DNA of 6,837 bases from Clostridiales bacterium (GCA_022791355.1 JAAVYX010000011.1:1-6837); one strand, 5' to 3'. Counted from the stretch's first letter, positions 1 to 6,568 are shown. Notes: a model not told the origin generated them from the letters alone. Numbers and translations: made by a program.

Positions 1-206
1 CCCACCTTGCGGGTGGTGCGGGTGGTGAAGAAGGGGTCGGTGACATGGGCCACCTGCTCGGGGGTCATGCCCCGGCCGTTGTCCAGAATGCGGATGGTCA
101 GCCGGTCGGCCGCCTCGTCCTCCACCGTCTCGACCGTCACCAAAGTCGCGCCGGCCGATATGGAGTTCTGGGCAATATCCAGCACGTTCAGGGAAAGCTC
201 CTTCAT
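1..206 (-). CDS. GHKL/histidine-kinase-like ATP-binding protein, N-terminal part (runs off window)
   Basis: The first 68 codons of a small HATPase_c-fold protein; the rest lies left of base 1. The start MKELSLNVLDIAQNSISAGA carries the N-box with the metal-coordinating Asn at residue 14. LDNGRGM (41-47) is the D-x-G-x-G G1 box, and DPFFTTR (57-63) is the motif following it in NtrB-like kinases. There is no sensor, membrane or phospho-acceptor domain before the ATPase core, so this is a stand-alone ATPase domain rather than a classical sensor kinase. Its ATG overlaps the stop of the upstream subunit E gene by one base (TGATG), which implies translational coupling and a shared operon. In clostridial hydrogenase operons a gene of this kind commonly sits between the NuoE-like and NuoF-like subunits; its biochemical role is not settled. 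The partial length prevents a firmer subfamily call. Confidence 0.85.
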   Translation of the reverse strand, partial: MKELSLNVLDIAQNSISAGATLVTVETVEDEAADRLTIRILDNGRGMTPEQVAHVTDPFFTTRTTRKV

Positions 207-703
207 CAGTCCATATACTTCTTGAGAATATCGTCCACGTCCTTCTCGGTCAGCCGGCCGTAAACGTCCTCATTGACGGTCAGGACCGGGGCCAGGCCGC
301 AGGCGCCGATGCAGCGGCAGGCCTCCAGGGAGAAGCGGCCGTCCTCGGTGCACTCGTCGGGCCCGATGCCGAGAATTTCGCTGATCCGGTCCAAAAGCTT
401 CTGAGCGCCCTTGACGTAACAGGCGGTGCCCAGGCAGACCGAGATCTTATACTGACCCTTGGGGGTCAGAGCGAACTGGGCATAGAAGGTGGAGATACCG
501 TAGACCTCCTCCACCGGTACGCCCATGCCCTGTGCGATCATGGTCTGCACCTCCAGGGGCAGGTATCCGTAGATATCCTGGGCGCCCTGCATGACCGGCA
601 TCAGCGCGCCCTTTTCACCCTTGTGCGCCTCGATCAGTTCCTTGAGCTGGACTTCCTGCTCCGGCGTACCATGAAACGGCAGCTTACTCATGCGTTTTTT
701 CAT
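206..703 (-). CDS. nuoE: NuoE/HydC-like [2Fe-2S] subunit of an NAD(P)H-dependent oxidoreductase, probably [FeFe]-hydrogenase
   Basis: A 165-residue protein of the thioredoxin-like ferredoxin family (complex I 24 kDa/NuoE, HydC/HndA/HymA of soluble hydrogenases). After a helical N-terminal part with YGYLP (45-49) and VYGISTFYAQF (68-78), the cluster ligands are C90 and C95 (C-x4-C) and C131 and C135 (C-x3-C). The gap of 36 residues between the pairs matches E. coli NuoE. An extra Cys, C129, is present. The protein is soluble and passes electrons between flavin/NADH and the Fe-S chain of its partner subunits. The ATG at 703 is preferred because AGGAGG lies nine bases upstream; a later Met (codon 5) is less well placed, and the frame extending to 961 has no such site. 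It is the first gene of a minus-strand operon and overlaps the following HATPase gene by one base. A complex I role cannot be excluded without the neighbours, but the HATPase partner favours a hydrogenase. Confidence 0.93.
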   Translation of the reverse strand: MKKRMSKLPFHGTPEQEVQLKELIEAHKGEKGALMPVMQGAQDIYGYLPLEVQTMIAQGMGVPVEEVYGISTFYAQFALTPKGQYKISVCLGTACYVKGAQKLLDRISEILGIGPDECTEDGRFSLEACRCIGACGLAPVLTVNEDVYGRLTEKDVDDILKKYMD

Positions 704-712
704 GAAACCATT

Positions 713-718
713 CCTCCT
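713..718 (-). promoter_or_regulatory. Ribosome binding site of the NuoE-like gene
   Basis: On the minus strand this reads AGGAGG, a perfect Shine-Dalgarno core, nine bases before the ATG at 703. It fixes the start codon. An ATG inside the spacer (711-709) is in another frame and hits a stop after three codons. Confidence 0.9.
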
Positions 719-980
719 AAAATCATGCTGACAGAAAATATCCGTCCGGACAGCTCTCCCGTCCGAACGAAATATACCGGCAAGGATTTCCCGGGTTTTT
801 GCGCGGGACCGCCATGTCGGACGTATGCGGGCGGATGCCCGGCGCGTCTGACAAAAGTCCCAGCCCCTTGGCAAAAGTCTACGCGGAGCACAGGGGAAAT
901 CCATGTTCCTTTGACGCTGCGGAACCCCTGCCGGCGCTGTGAAAAACGGCAGACGTCGCACACGTGCATACAGTAAGTAA

Positions 981-1009
981 AGTATAGCAGATAGGTTCCG
1001 AAAAATCTA
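981..1009 (-). promoter_or_regulatory. Possible promoter of the nuoE-led operon
   Basis: On the minus strand a good -10 hexamer, TATACT (986-981), lies in an AT-rich patch. With a 17-base spacer the -35 would be TAGATT (1009-1004), a poor match to TTGACA. If used, the transcript would start near 974 and carry a leader of about 270 bases. The weak -35 would suit an activator-dependent or alternative promoter. No better minus-strand candidate was found closer to the gene. Confidence 0.35.
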
Positions 1010-1052
1010 GGGCTCGTTCGGAGATTTTTTCGCATTTTCGCCAATATTCTGG

Positions 1053-1068
1053 GTTAGTTATGTCTAAC
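1053..1068. promoter_or_regulatory. Operator-like palindrome GTTAG-N6-CTAAC
   Basis: Perfect 5-bp arms, GTTAG (1053-1057) and CTAAC (1064-1068), are separated by TTATGT. An outer CCAA (1041-1044) and TTGG (1070-1073) are also complementary but not symmetric about the same centre. It lies about 67 bases upstream of the candidate -10 of the nuoE operon. The half-sites TTAG/CTAA resemble those of DtxR/IdeR-type metal regulators, which is inference only. The spacing does not match a Rex site. Confidence 0.35.
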
Positions 1069-1353
1069 TTTGGCAAAACAGCTCAATCTATAGAAAATAT
1101 GGTGGGGAGATTGGCGAAATATGGAGCGGGCATGGGATTTTTTTGTGCGTGCCTTTATTTCGCGGAAAAATTTTTTGCCGTTTACCGGCAAGCGGGAGAT
1201 TTGCGCGCCTGGCGGCCGGGGGACGGCGGTACGCCGGGCGCGCGGCCTCGTGCGCGTCTCCAAAGCCATCGTCTGCGCGACGTCCCGCCCACTAAAAATG
1301 GTATGCGTATCAACCGTCGGACATGCAGAATAAGACCGAGAGTATTTTTGCAA

Positions 1354-1382
1354 TTGACATATCTCTCCAACCTAATTATGAT
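1354..1382 (+). promoter_or_regulatory. Sigma-A promoter of the 525-residue membrane protein gene
   Basis: TTGACA (1354-1359), a spacer of 17 bases and TATGAT (1377-1382), one mismatch from TATAAT. The predicted start is near 1389, giving a leader of about 35 bases. The leader ends with the ribosome binding site GGAGGAGG (1411-1418), six bases before the ATG at 1425. Confidence 0.82.
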
Positions 1383-1424
1383 AAATTATATCTATAAAGT
1401 ACGTTTATATGGAGGAGGGCTTTT

Positions 1425-3002
1425 ATGAAACGTTTATGGTGTTTGCTGCTGACGGTACTGCTGTGCTTCTGTTTCCCCGCGGCGGCCGGAGCGGCTCAGT
1501 CGTCCTTGTATCACACAGGGGAAATATCCGAAGCCGGAATCACATTGAATTTTCCAAGCGAGGTCACGCTTATCACCCGTTCCGGGCTGGAAGACGACCG
1601 TATACAGCAGGAGATGTGGGATAATGGACTTAATCCCTTCTTTTTTGAACAGGATATGGAAGAATTGGACTACTATATATACGCCTATTCCCAGAAATCC
1701 AATTTCACCTTGATAGTCAGTGTGCAAACCGACGGTTTTTCGGAACAAATCGGCAATTATAGCCAGCTGCCGGACCGGGTAAAGCAGGCTTTTATGGAAT
1801 TTATAGAGGAGAGTATAGACGAAGCCGAAACGGACCAAATGGATGCGTATGCCGTATGGCGGGAGGACTGTCCCCAAGCCATCTTCTTGGAAGTGGACTA
1901 TAACGGCGGTCAACACGCAAGGATCTATCAAACGGTTTTTAACGGAAAAACGGTCACGCTGAGCTTCCTGATTTCGGATGGAGATACGCCGCCGGACGGG
2001 GAGCTCTGGGATTCCATTTTCCGGAGCCTGCGTTTTGACGAGGAGCAGGTCAAACCCCGGATCACGCAGCCGTTCCCTTGGGAGTATACCGACTCGGTTA
2101 CCGGCGCGACGCTTACCGTCCCCGCCCGCTGGGCGGAGGAGGTGACTCTGGCCGGCCAGATGACCCGTTTTGTCTCGGAGGACCAGCAAAAAAACGAAAT
2201 TGACTTTTACGCCCAGGATATAAAAATGAAGCTGGACAATTCCAAGGCCTCCCGCCGCTATATGGATTTAAAAGCCGTATCCCCCGCCACTGTGGCGGAG
2301 ATCGCGGGCGTTTCCGAAAGCGAGCTGGATGAGGTTGAATGCGCGGGCCTGCCCTTTTACCATTACGCAAGGCAGACGGAACGGAAGTATTACGATATCC
2401 CGTATACCGAGCCGTGCCACGTCTATATTCATATACGGGACGGATATTTATATTCCTTCTTCACCAATTTTGAGACGGACGACCCGGCCTTTTCCGATTT
2501 TACCGACCTTGTTTCCAGTATCGATTATCCCGAGGTGCAAGAAAGCTTGGTCCAGCGTATGAGCAGCCTTATCGGCAATCCCATGCTTATCCTGATGGAC
2601 AGCGCGGCGCGTACCGCCATATATACCGACCTGTTCCTGTATCTGTTGGGTCTGCTGACCCTCCCGCTGGTCCTTTTCCGCTTCCTAATACGCAAAAGGG
2701 CCGTGAAAGCGGCGGCCGGCCTGCTTACCAGTATCGTCTGCGGCGCCGTTCTCTTTGTGCTGCTGCATTTCCTTTCCTCCATCTTCCCGCTGCTTCCCTA
2801 CGGTACGACGCTGGCCGGCGTGATCGCGCTGGCATGGGGGACCGGTGTGTACTTTTTACTGCATAAGGGCTACCGGCCGCCTGAAGGTGAAAAGGAGCCG
2901 CCGGCCATAACGGCTGATTCCTTTATTTACGCCGGGGAAAAGAAGGAAAACCCGGCCGCAGAGAACAGCGTCGGCGCAGAGGAGGATAGACCTCAATCCT
3001 AA
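1425..3002 (+). CDS. Uncharacterised signal-peptide membrane protein with two tandem extracytoplasmic domains
   Basis: A complete 525-residue protein whose family I do not recognise. Residues 1-23 form a signal peptide (MKRLW, hydrophobic core to residue 17, AGA before the likely cleavage site). Residues 24-395 are extracytoplasmic, rich in acidic and aromatic residues, and appear to be two related domains (about 28-206 and 216-370). Each opens with a short strand of the type GITLNFPSEV (38-47) or GATLTVPARW (227-236), and each closes with an aromatic-rich hairpin followed by a helix (LWDSIFRSLRF, 194-204; FTDLVSSIDY, 359-368). This layout resembles PsbP/Mog1-like folds, but that is inference. 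Three membrane helices follow (about 402-422, 427-450, 459-480). RKR after the first helix argues for an inside loop, and the acidic tail (481-525) would be cytoplasmic. No catalytic motif is visible. The start is fixed by GGAGGAGG six bases upstream. The gene is monocistronic, between its own promoter and terminator, and uses the rare codon ATA for Ile about eleven times. Confidence 0.9.
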   Translation: MKRLWCLLLTVLLCFCFPAAAGAAQSSLYHTGEISEAGITLNFPSEVTLITRSGLEDDRIQQEMWDNGLNPFFFEQDMEELDYYIYAYSQKSNFTLIVSVQTDGFSEQIGNYSQLPDRVKQAFMEFIEESIDEAETDQMDAYAVWREDCPQAIFLEVDYNGGQHARIYQTVFNGKTVTLSFLISDGDTPPDGELWDSIFRSLRFDEEQVKPRITQPFPWEYTDSVTGATLTVPARWAEEVTLAGQMTRFVSEDQQKNEIDFYAQDIKMKLDNSKASRRYMDLKAVSPATVAEIAGVSESELDEVECAGLPFYHYARQTERKYYDIPYTEPCHVYIHIRDGYLYSFFTNFETDDPAFSDFTDLVSSIDYPEVQESLVQRMSSLIGNPMLILMDSAARTAIYTDLFLYLLGLLTLPLVLFRFLIRKRAVKAAAGLLTSIVCGAVLFVLLHFLSSIFPLLPYGTTLAGVIALAWGTGVYFLLHKGYRPPEGEKEPPAITADSFIYAGEKKENPAAENSVGAEEDRPQS

Positions 3003-3010
3003 AATATCAA

Positions 3011-3048
3011 CCGCCCGAACGTAGCAACGTCCGGGCGGCTCTTTTTTT
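3011..3048 (+). terminator. Rho-independent terminator, possibly bidirectional
   Basis: Arms 3011-3022 and 3027-3038 pair over 12 positions (CCGCCCGAACGT with ACGTCCGGGCGG) around the loop AGCA, with one A-C mismatch on the plus transcript. They are followed by CT and then seven T residues (3042-3048). It ends the 525-residue protein gene eight bases after its stop. On the minus transcript the mismatch becomes a G-U pair and the following bases are T-rich (TTGATATTTT), so it may also end the convergent transporter gene, whose stop codon overlaps the T-run. Confidence 0.92.
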
Positions 3049-4333
3049 ACTTTCGCTTTAAAAGCCTTTTGCGTTTGTCAGGTCCGTCGGCCTCGTTTTG
3101 CAGCTTGGCTGAAGGGATCTCCCGCTCTCGCAGCCGGACGATCACGGTTTGACGGAAGAGAGCATAGAGCACCGAGCAAAGAGGGATAAAGACCAGCATA
3201 CCCACGATGCCCATGAGACTGCCGCCCACCGTTACGGCCACCAGCACCCAGAGGGAGGGCAGGCCCACCGAGCCGCCCACTACATGGGGATAGATCAGGT
3301 TTCCCTCGATCTGCTGGATGATGACGAACATCACCACGAACCATACCGCCTGCAAGGGGTCGACCATCAGGATCAGGAAAGCGCCCACAAAGCAGCCGAT
3401 AAAGGCCCCGAAGATGGGGATTAAAGCGGTGAAGGCTATCAGCACGCTGATCATCAGGGCGTAGGGAAAGCGGAAAATCGACATGCAGATAAAGAACATG
3501 GCGCCCAGGATGACCGCCTCAAAGCACTGGCCGGACAGAAAGCTGGAAAAGGTCTGGTTGGACAGTTTGCCCACCGAGAGCAGACGGTCGGCCCACTTTT
3601 CAGGCAGAAAGGCGTAGAGCACCCGGCGGGACTGCCGCCCCAGCTTCTCCTTTTGTATGAGCACGTACAGGGCGAAAAAGAGGCCCAGCAAAAAGTTCAT
3701 GACGCCCGACACCACCGAGGTCACCACGCCTACCGTAGACCCCAGCACGCTGGCGGCCCAGTTCTGCAGGAAGGCCACAAAATCGTTGCCGATCTTCTGC
3801 CAGTCCAGCTGAATGGTTTTGACCTGTTGGTATATATCGGGGTACTGCTCGGTCAGCTCGGTCAGCCAGTCCTGCACGCTGACCACAAAGGCGGGAACCC
3901 GGTCGGCCAAGGACATAAGGGTGCGTCCCAGCTCGGGCAGGATGAGGAAAAGCACCACGATAATCACGCCGGTCACGGCCGCCAGGGCCAGGACCATGCT
4001 CACCGGCCGGCGCAGCTTCTCCCGCACCCTCCAGCCCCGGGAATTGACGTCCGGCCCGGCTGCGGGCAGGACGGCGTCGCCGGCCTGGCCGGTCTTTCCG
4101 CGCCGGCCCCTGGCCCGCCAGCCCTCGGCGGGAAAGAGCTTGGACTCGATAAACCGCATAGGGACATTTAGAATAAAGGCGATACAGGCTCCCATCAGGA
4201 AGGGAGAAAAAAGGCGGAACAGCCAGCTGAAGAAGGCCAGCACGGAGTCAAATCTTTGCAGGCAGACCAAAAGCAGGATGGCGAAGGCGATAATCAGCAG
4301 AATTTTACGAACGTTCTTTTTGTTCAGTTCCAT
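3047..4333 (-). CDS. AI-2E/PerM-family membrane transporter
   Basis: A complete 428-residue polytopic membrane protein of the AI-2 exporter-like family (PerM/YdbI/TqsA type), within the usual family length. Membrane segments lie at about 11-28, 33-56, 111-132, 200-227, 268-287, 289-310, 311-345 and 360-395. A soluble amphipathic stretch (135-195) sits between the third and fourth, as is typical. Family hallmarks are LIPIFGAFIG (304-313), QQIEGNLIYPHVVGGSVGLP (340-359) and GGSLMGIVGMLVFIPL (370-385). Members include AI-2 exporters and Na+/H+ antiporters, so the substrate cannot be assigned from sequence. A basic, Gly-rich loop (70-110) after the second helix and a Lys/Arg-rich tail (418-428) are presumably cytoplasmic. 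The ATG at 4333 is preceded by GGAAAGG 11 bases upstream, a moderate site. It is a single-gene unit with its own consensus promoter, convergent with the gene on its left and divergent from the ABC-F gene. Confidence 0.94.
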   Translation of the reverse strand: MELNKKNVRKILLIIAFAILLLVCLQRFDSVLAFFSWLFRLFSPFLMGACIAFILNVPMRFIESKLFPAEGWRARGRRGKTGQAGDAVLPAAGPDVNSRGWRVREKLRRPVSMVLALAAVTGVIIVVLFLILPELGRTLMSLADRVPAFVVSVQDWLTELTEQYPDIYQQVKTIQLDWQKIGNDFVAFLQNWAASVLGSTVGVVTSVVSGVMNFLLGLFFALYVLIQKEKLGRQSRRVLYAFLPEKWADRLLSVGKLSNQTFSSFLSGQCFEAVILGAMFFICMSIFRFPYALMISVLIAFTALIPIFGAFIGCFVGAFLILMVDPLQAVWFVVMFVIIQQIEGNLIYPHVVGGSVGLPSLWVLVAVTVGGSLMGIVGMLVFIPLCSVLYALFRQTVIVRLREREIPSAKLQNEADGPDKRKRLLKRK

Positions 4334-4374
4334 GAGACCGGCAACCTTTCCAGTAGGATGAATCTTTGTTTTTC

Positions 4375-4403
4375 ATTATATAGAAAAGGGCCTGTCCTGT
4401 CAA
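4375..4403 (-). promoter_or_regulatory. Exact-consensus sigma-A promoter of the AI-2E-family gene
   Basis: On the minus strand TTGACA (4403-4398), a spacer of exactly 17 bases and TATAAT (4380-4375). Both hexamers match consensus at every position. The predicted transcription start is near 4368, giving a leader of about 35 bases. Confidence 0.93.
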
Positions 4404-4579
4404 ACGCTGGAAAGTAGGTCTTCCCTTGCGCCGAGAAGAGGGGGAACGCCGGCCGGAACCGGAAAGGAAGGACGGCTTTTCAGGCGCCTTTGCCGGCCCG
4501 TCTTGCTTGGCTCGGGCGCTGCGCGTCATCGCGGCTGCTACAGTATGCGGACATATGTCAGGAGGCTGCGGCGCGGCCC

Positions 4580-4609
4580 TTGCGCGAAACGGCCGGTTTG
4601 TGCTATAAT
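4580..4609 (+). promoter_or_regulatory. Probable extended -10 promoter of the ABC-F gene
   Basis: TGCTATAAT (4601-4609) is a perfect -10 with the TGn extension. The best -35 is TTGCGC (4580-4585) at 18 bases, matching only the first three positions, which an extended -10 can compensate. The predicted start is near 4616, giving a short leader of about 36 bases with no room for the regulatory leader peptide found before some antibiotic-resistance ABC-F genes. Confidence 0.7.
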
Positions 4610-4640
4610 ATAGAAACTTATAGACATAAATTGTGGATAC

Positions 4641-4644
4641 GAGG
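4641..4644 (+). promoter_or_regulatory. Ribosome binding site of the ABC-F gene
   Basis: GAGG, seven bases before the ATG at 4652. It selects this start over the in-frame ATG at 4490, which lies upstream of the promoter and would add 54 residues absent from the family. Confidence 0.75.
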
Positions 4645-4651
4645 AAACGAC

Positions 4652-6568
4652 ATGGTTATACTCAGCGGCGATCATCTCGCCAAAAGCTTTGGGGAGCGCA
4701 CCCTTTTTTCAGACGTGAGCTTCACCGTGCAGAATCAAGAGCGCATCGGCTTTGTGGGAGCCAACGGTACGGGGAAGACCACCCTTATCAATATCGTCAT
4801 CGGCAGGGAGGAGGCCGACGCAGGCGGCCTTTCCCGGGTTTCCGGCTTGACGGTGGGGTATCTGGCCCAGCACGCCTGCGCCGACTCTCCCCGCACCTGC
4901 TTGCAGGAGACCCTCACCGTTTTCCAGCCCCTCATCGAGCTGGAGGCCGAATTGGAGGCGGCGGCCCTGCGGCTGGAAACCGACCATTCGGCCCAGGCCA
5001 TCGAGGCCCACACCCGGCTGAACGACCGTTTTCAGCTGGAGGGGGGACTGACCTTCCGGGCCCGGACCCGTTCGGCCCTCATGGGCCTGGGCTTTACCGA
5101 ATCGGAGCTGACGCTGCCGGTGTCGGCCCTCAGCGGGGGGCAGAAGTCCAAAATCGGGCTGGCCCGTCTGTTGCTGTCGGCCCCCGGTCTCATGCTGCTG
5201 GACGAGCCCACCAACCATCTGGACATCCCCTCGGTGGAATGGCTGGAGGACTTTTTGTTAAACTGTCCCTCGGCCTGTATCATCGTCTCCCACGACCGCT
5301 ATTTCCTGGATAAGGTGACCAACCGTACCTTTGAGCTGGAGCATGGGAAGCTGACGGCCTGCGACGGCAACTATTCCCGGTTTTTAGAGCTCAAGGCCGA
5401 ACGGCGGGCGGCGCAGCAAAAGCAGTATGATACCACTATAAAGGAGATCAAGCGCATCGAGGGCATTATCGCCCAGCAGCGGCAGTGGAACCGGGAGAAA
5501 AATATCAAAACGGCCGAGTCCAAGCAAAAGCAGGTGGACCGGCTGACCGCCACCCTGGATAAGCCGGAAAACGAATTGGAGGGCATCCGCTTCCAGTTCG
5601 ATATCAAAAAGACCAGCGGCAACGACGTGCTGGAGGTCCGGGACCTTTCCACCGTCTTTCCCGGCCGGGTCTTATATGAAAACGCCTGTTTGGATATCAA
5701 GCGGGGGGAGCGGGTCTTTCTCATCGGCGGCAACGGCTGCGGCAAGACCACCCTGTTAAAACAGATTTTATCCGAGGCCGGTCGGGAGGAGAGCGGCGTC
5801 CGTCTGGGCTCCTGTGTAAGCGTGGGCTATTTCGATCAGACCGGCGCCGCCCTTCATCCGGAAAAGACCGCCATAGACGAAATATGGGACGCCTATCCCA
5901 AAATGACCCAAACCCAGGTGCGAAACGCTTTAGCTGTTTTTCTTTTTAAGGGGGAGGACGTGTTCAAGCGGGTGTCCGAGCTCAGCGGCGGCGAACGGGC
6001 CAGGGTGGCCCTGTGCAAGCTCATGCTGGCGGGGGACAATCTGTTACTGCTGGACGAGCCCACCAACCATCTGGACCTCTACGCCAGAGAGGCGCTGGAA
6101 GAAGCGCTGACCGCTTACCCCGGCAGTCTGCTGGCCGTTTCCCACGACCGGTATTTTATCAATAAGCTGGCCCATAAGGTCTGCCGCCTGACCCAGACCG
6201 GCTTGGAGACCTACGCGGGCGACTACGACCGGTTTTTGTCCCTCAGCCGGCGGGAGGAGGAGCCGGCGGCGGTGAAAAAGACCATGGGCGCCGGCGGCCG
6301 GCAGTATAAGGAACGCAAGCAGCAGGAGGCCGAGCTGCGGCGGCTGCGGGGGACGGTGGGCCGCTGCGAGGAAAAGGTGAGCGCGGCCGAGGCCGAAATC
6401 GAGAGCTTGCAGCTTACGTTATCCGACCCCGCCGTGGCGGCCGACTACGAAAAGACCATGGAGCTGACCGTCAGGATCGCCGCCGTCAACGAGGAGCTGG
6501 AGGGGCTGATGGAGGAATGGGACCAAGCGGTCCGCCGGCTGGAGGAATGGGAGGCCGGTATGGAATAG
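4652..6568 (+). CDS. ABC-F family ATPase (Uup/YdiF-like, ribosome-associated)
   Basis: A complete 638-residue soluble protein with two ABC domains and no membrane segment, the hallmark of ABC-F translation factors, which bind the ribosomal E site and act on stalled or drug-bound ribosomes. Domain 1 has Walker A GANGTGKT (36-43), signature LSGGQ (160-164), Walker B LMLLDEPTNHLD (180-191) and the H-loop SHDRYF (213-218). The charged helical linker (about 245-320), which in the family contacts the P-site tRNA, follows. Domain 2 has GGNGCGKT (359-366), LSGGE (444-448), LLLLDEPTNHLD (464-475) and SHDRYF (497-502). All catalytic Glu residues are present, so both sites should hydrolyse ATP. A charged coiled-coil C-terminal extension (about 546-636) and the total length resemble Uup (635) and YdiF (about 640) rather than EttA (555). 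Resistance-type members cannot be excluded, but the short leader and single-gene setting suggest a housekeeping role. No clear intrinsic terminator follows. Confidence 0.96.
   Translation: MVILSGDHLAKSFGERTLFSDVSFTVQNQERIGFVGANGTGKTTLINIVIGREEADAGGLSRVSGLTVGYLAQHACADSPRTCLQETLTVFQPLIELEAELEAAALRLETDHSAQAIEAHTRLNDRFQLEGGLTFRARTRSALMGLGFTESELTLPVSALSGGQKSKIGLARLLLSAPGLMLLDEPTNHLDIPSVEWLEDFLLNCPSACIIVSHDRYFLDKVTNRTFELEHGKLTACDGNYSRFLELKAERRAAQQKQYDTTIKEIKRIEGIIAQQRQWNREKNIKTAESKQKQVDRLTATLDKPENELEGIRFQFDIKKTSGNDVLEVRDLSTVFPGRVLYENACLDIKRGERVFLIGGNGCGKTTLLKQILSEAGREESGVRLGSCVSVGYFDQTGAALHPEKTAIDEIWDAYPKMTQTQVRNALAVFLFKGEDVFKRVSELSGGERARVALCKLMLAGDNLLLLDEPTNHLDLYAREALEEALTAYPGSLLAVSHDRYFINKLAHKVCRLTQTGLETYAGDYDRFLSLSRREEEPAAVKKTMGAGGRQYKERKQQEAELRRLRGTVGRCEEKVSAAEAEIESLQLTLSDPAVAADYEKTMELTVRIAAVNEELEGLMEEWDQAVRRLEEWEAGME

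Larger units (their letters stand above)
704..1424. other. 721-base divergent intergenic region
   Basis: No convincing gene is visible on either strand. Open frames here lack ribosome binding sites, have Arg/Pro/Cys-rich nonsense-like compositions and overlap each other. The nuoE-side part (704-980) is probably an untranslated leader. It contains a small hairpin (CGGAC/GTCCG, 747-751 with 761-765) and a direct repeat CAAAAGTC at 852-859 and 872-879, exactly 20 bases apart. The middle (1030-1120) is AT-richer and holds the GTTAG-N6-CTAAC palindrome and a 10-bp inverted repeat. Bases 1190-1290 are very GC-rich with short self-complementary stretches. The right end holds the promoter of the 525-residue protein gene. 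No tRNA, known riboswitch or degraded gene was recognised. Confidence 0.6.
4334..4651. other. 318-base divergent intergenic region
   Basis: The left end holds the leader and promoter of the AI-2E-family gene, and the right end the promoter and leader of the ABC-F gene. The core (4404-4580) is GC-rich with short self-complementary runs (for example AGGCGCCT at 4481-4488) but no clear terminator, RNA gene or ORF with a ribosome binding site. The ABC-F reading frame stays open back to 4490, but this stretch covers the promoter and is not thought to be translated. Confidence 0.6.

Noticed and set aside
704..961. Extension of the NuoE-like gene upstream to an ATG at 961 (251 residues)
   Set aside because: The added residues are Arg/Pro-rich with no family similarity and no ribosome binding site, while the ATG at 703 has a perfect AGGAGG.
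1053..1068. Rex (NADH/NAD+ sensor) operator
   Set aside because: Rex sites have GTTA and TAAC separated by six bases; here the separation is eight, and the outer TTG/CAA bases are missing.
1060..1428. Plus-strand ORF of 122 codons in the intergenic region
   Set aside because: No ribosome binding site, low-complexity Arg/Gly/Pro content, and it overlaps the real promoter and start at 1425.
3653..4171. Plus-strand ORFs opposite the AI-2E-family gene (His/Gln/Gly-rich)
   Set aside because: Composition typical of an antisense frame of a GC-rich gene; the minus-strand product is a clear family member.
4490..4651. Upstream start of the ABC-F gene at 4490
   Set aside because: It would place the TGCTATAAT promoter inside the coding region and add 54 residues before the normal ABC domain start; the ATG at 4652 has its own GAGG.
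4709..5218. Minus-strand ORF of 169 codons opposite the ABC-F gene
   Set aside because: Antisense shadow; Walker and signature motifs on the plus strand account for the sequence.
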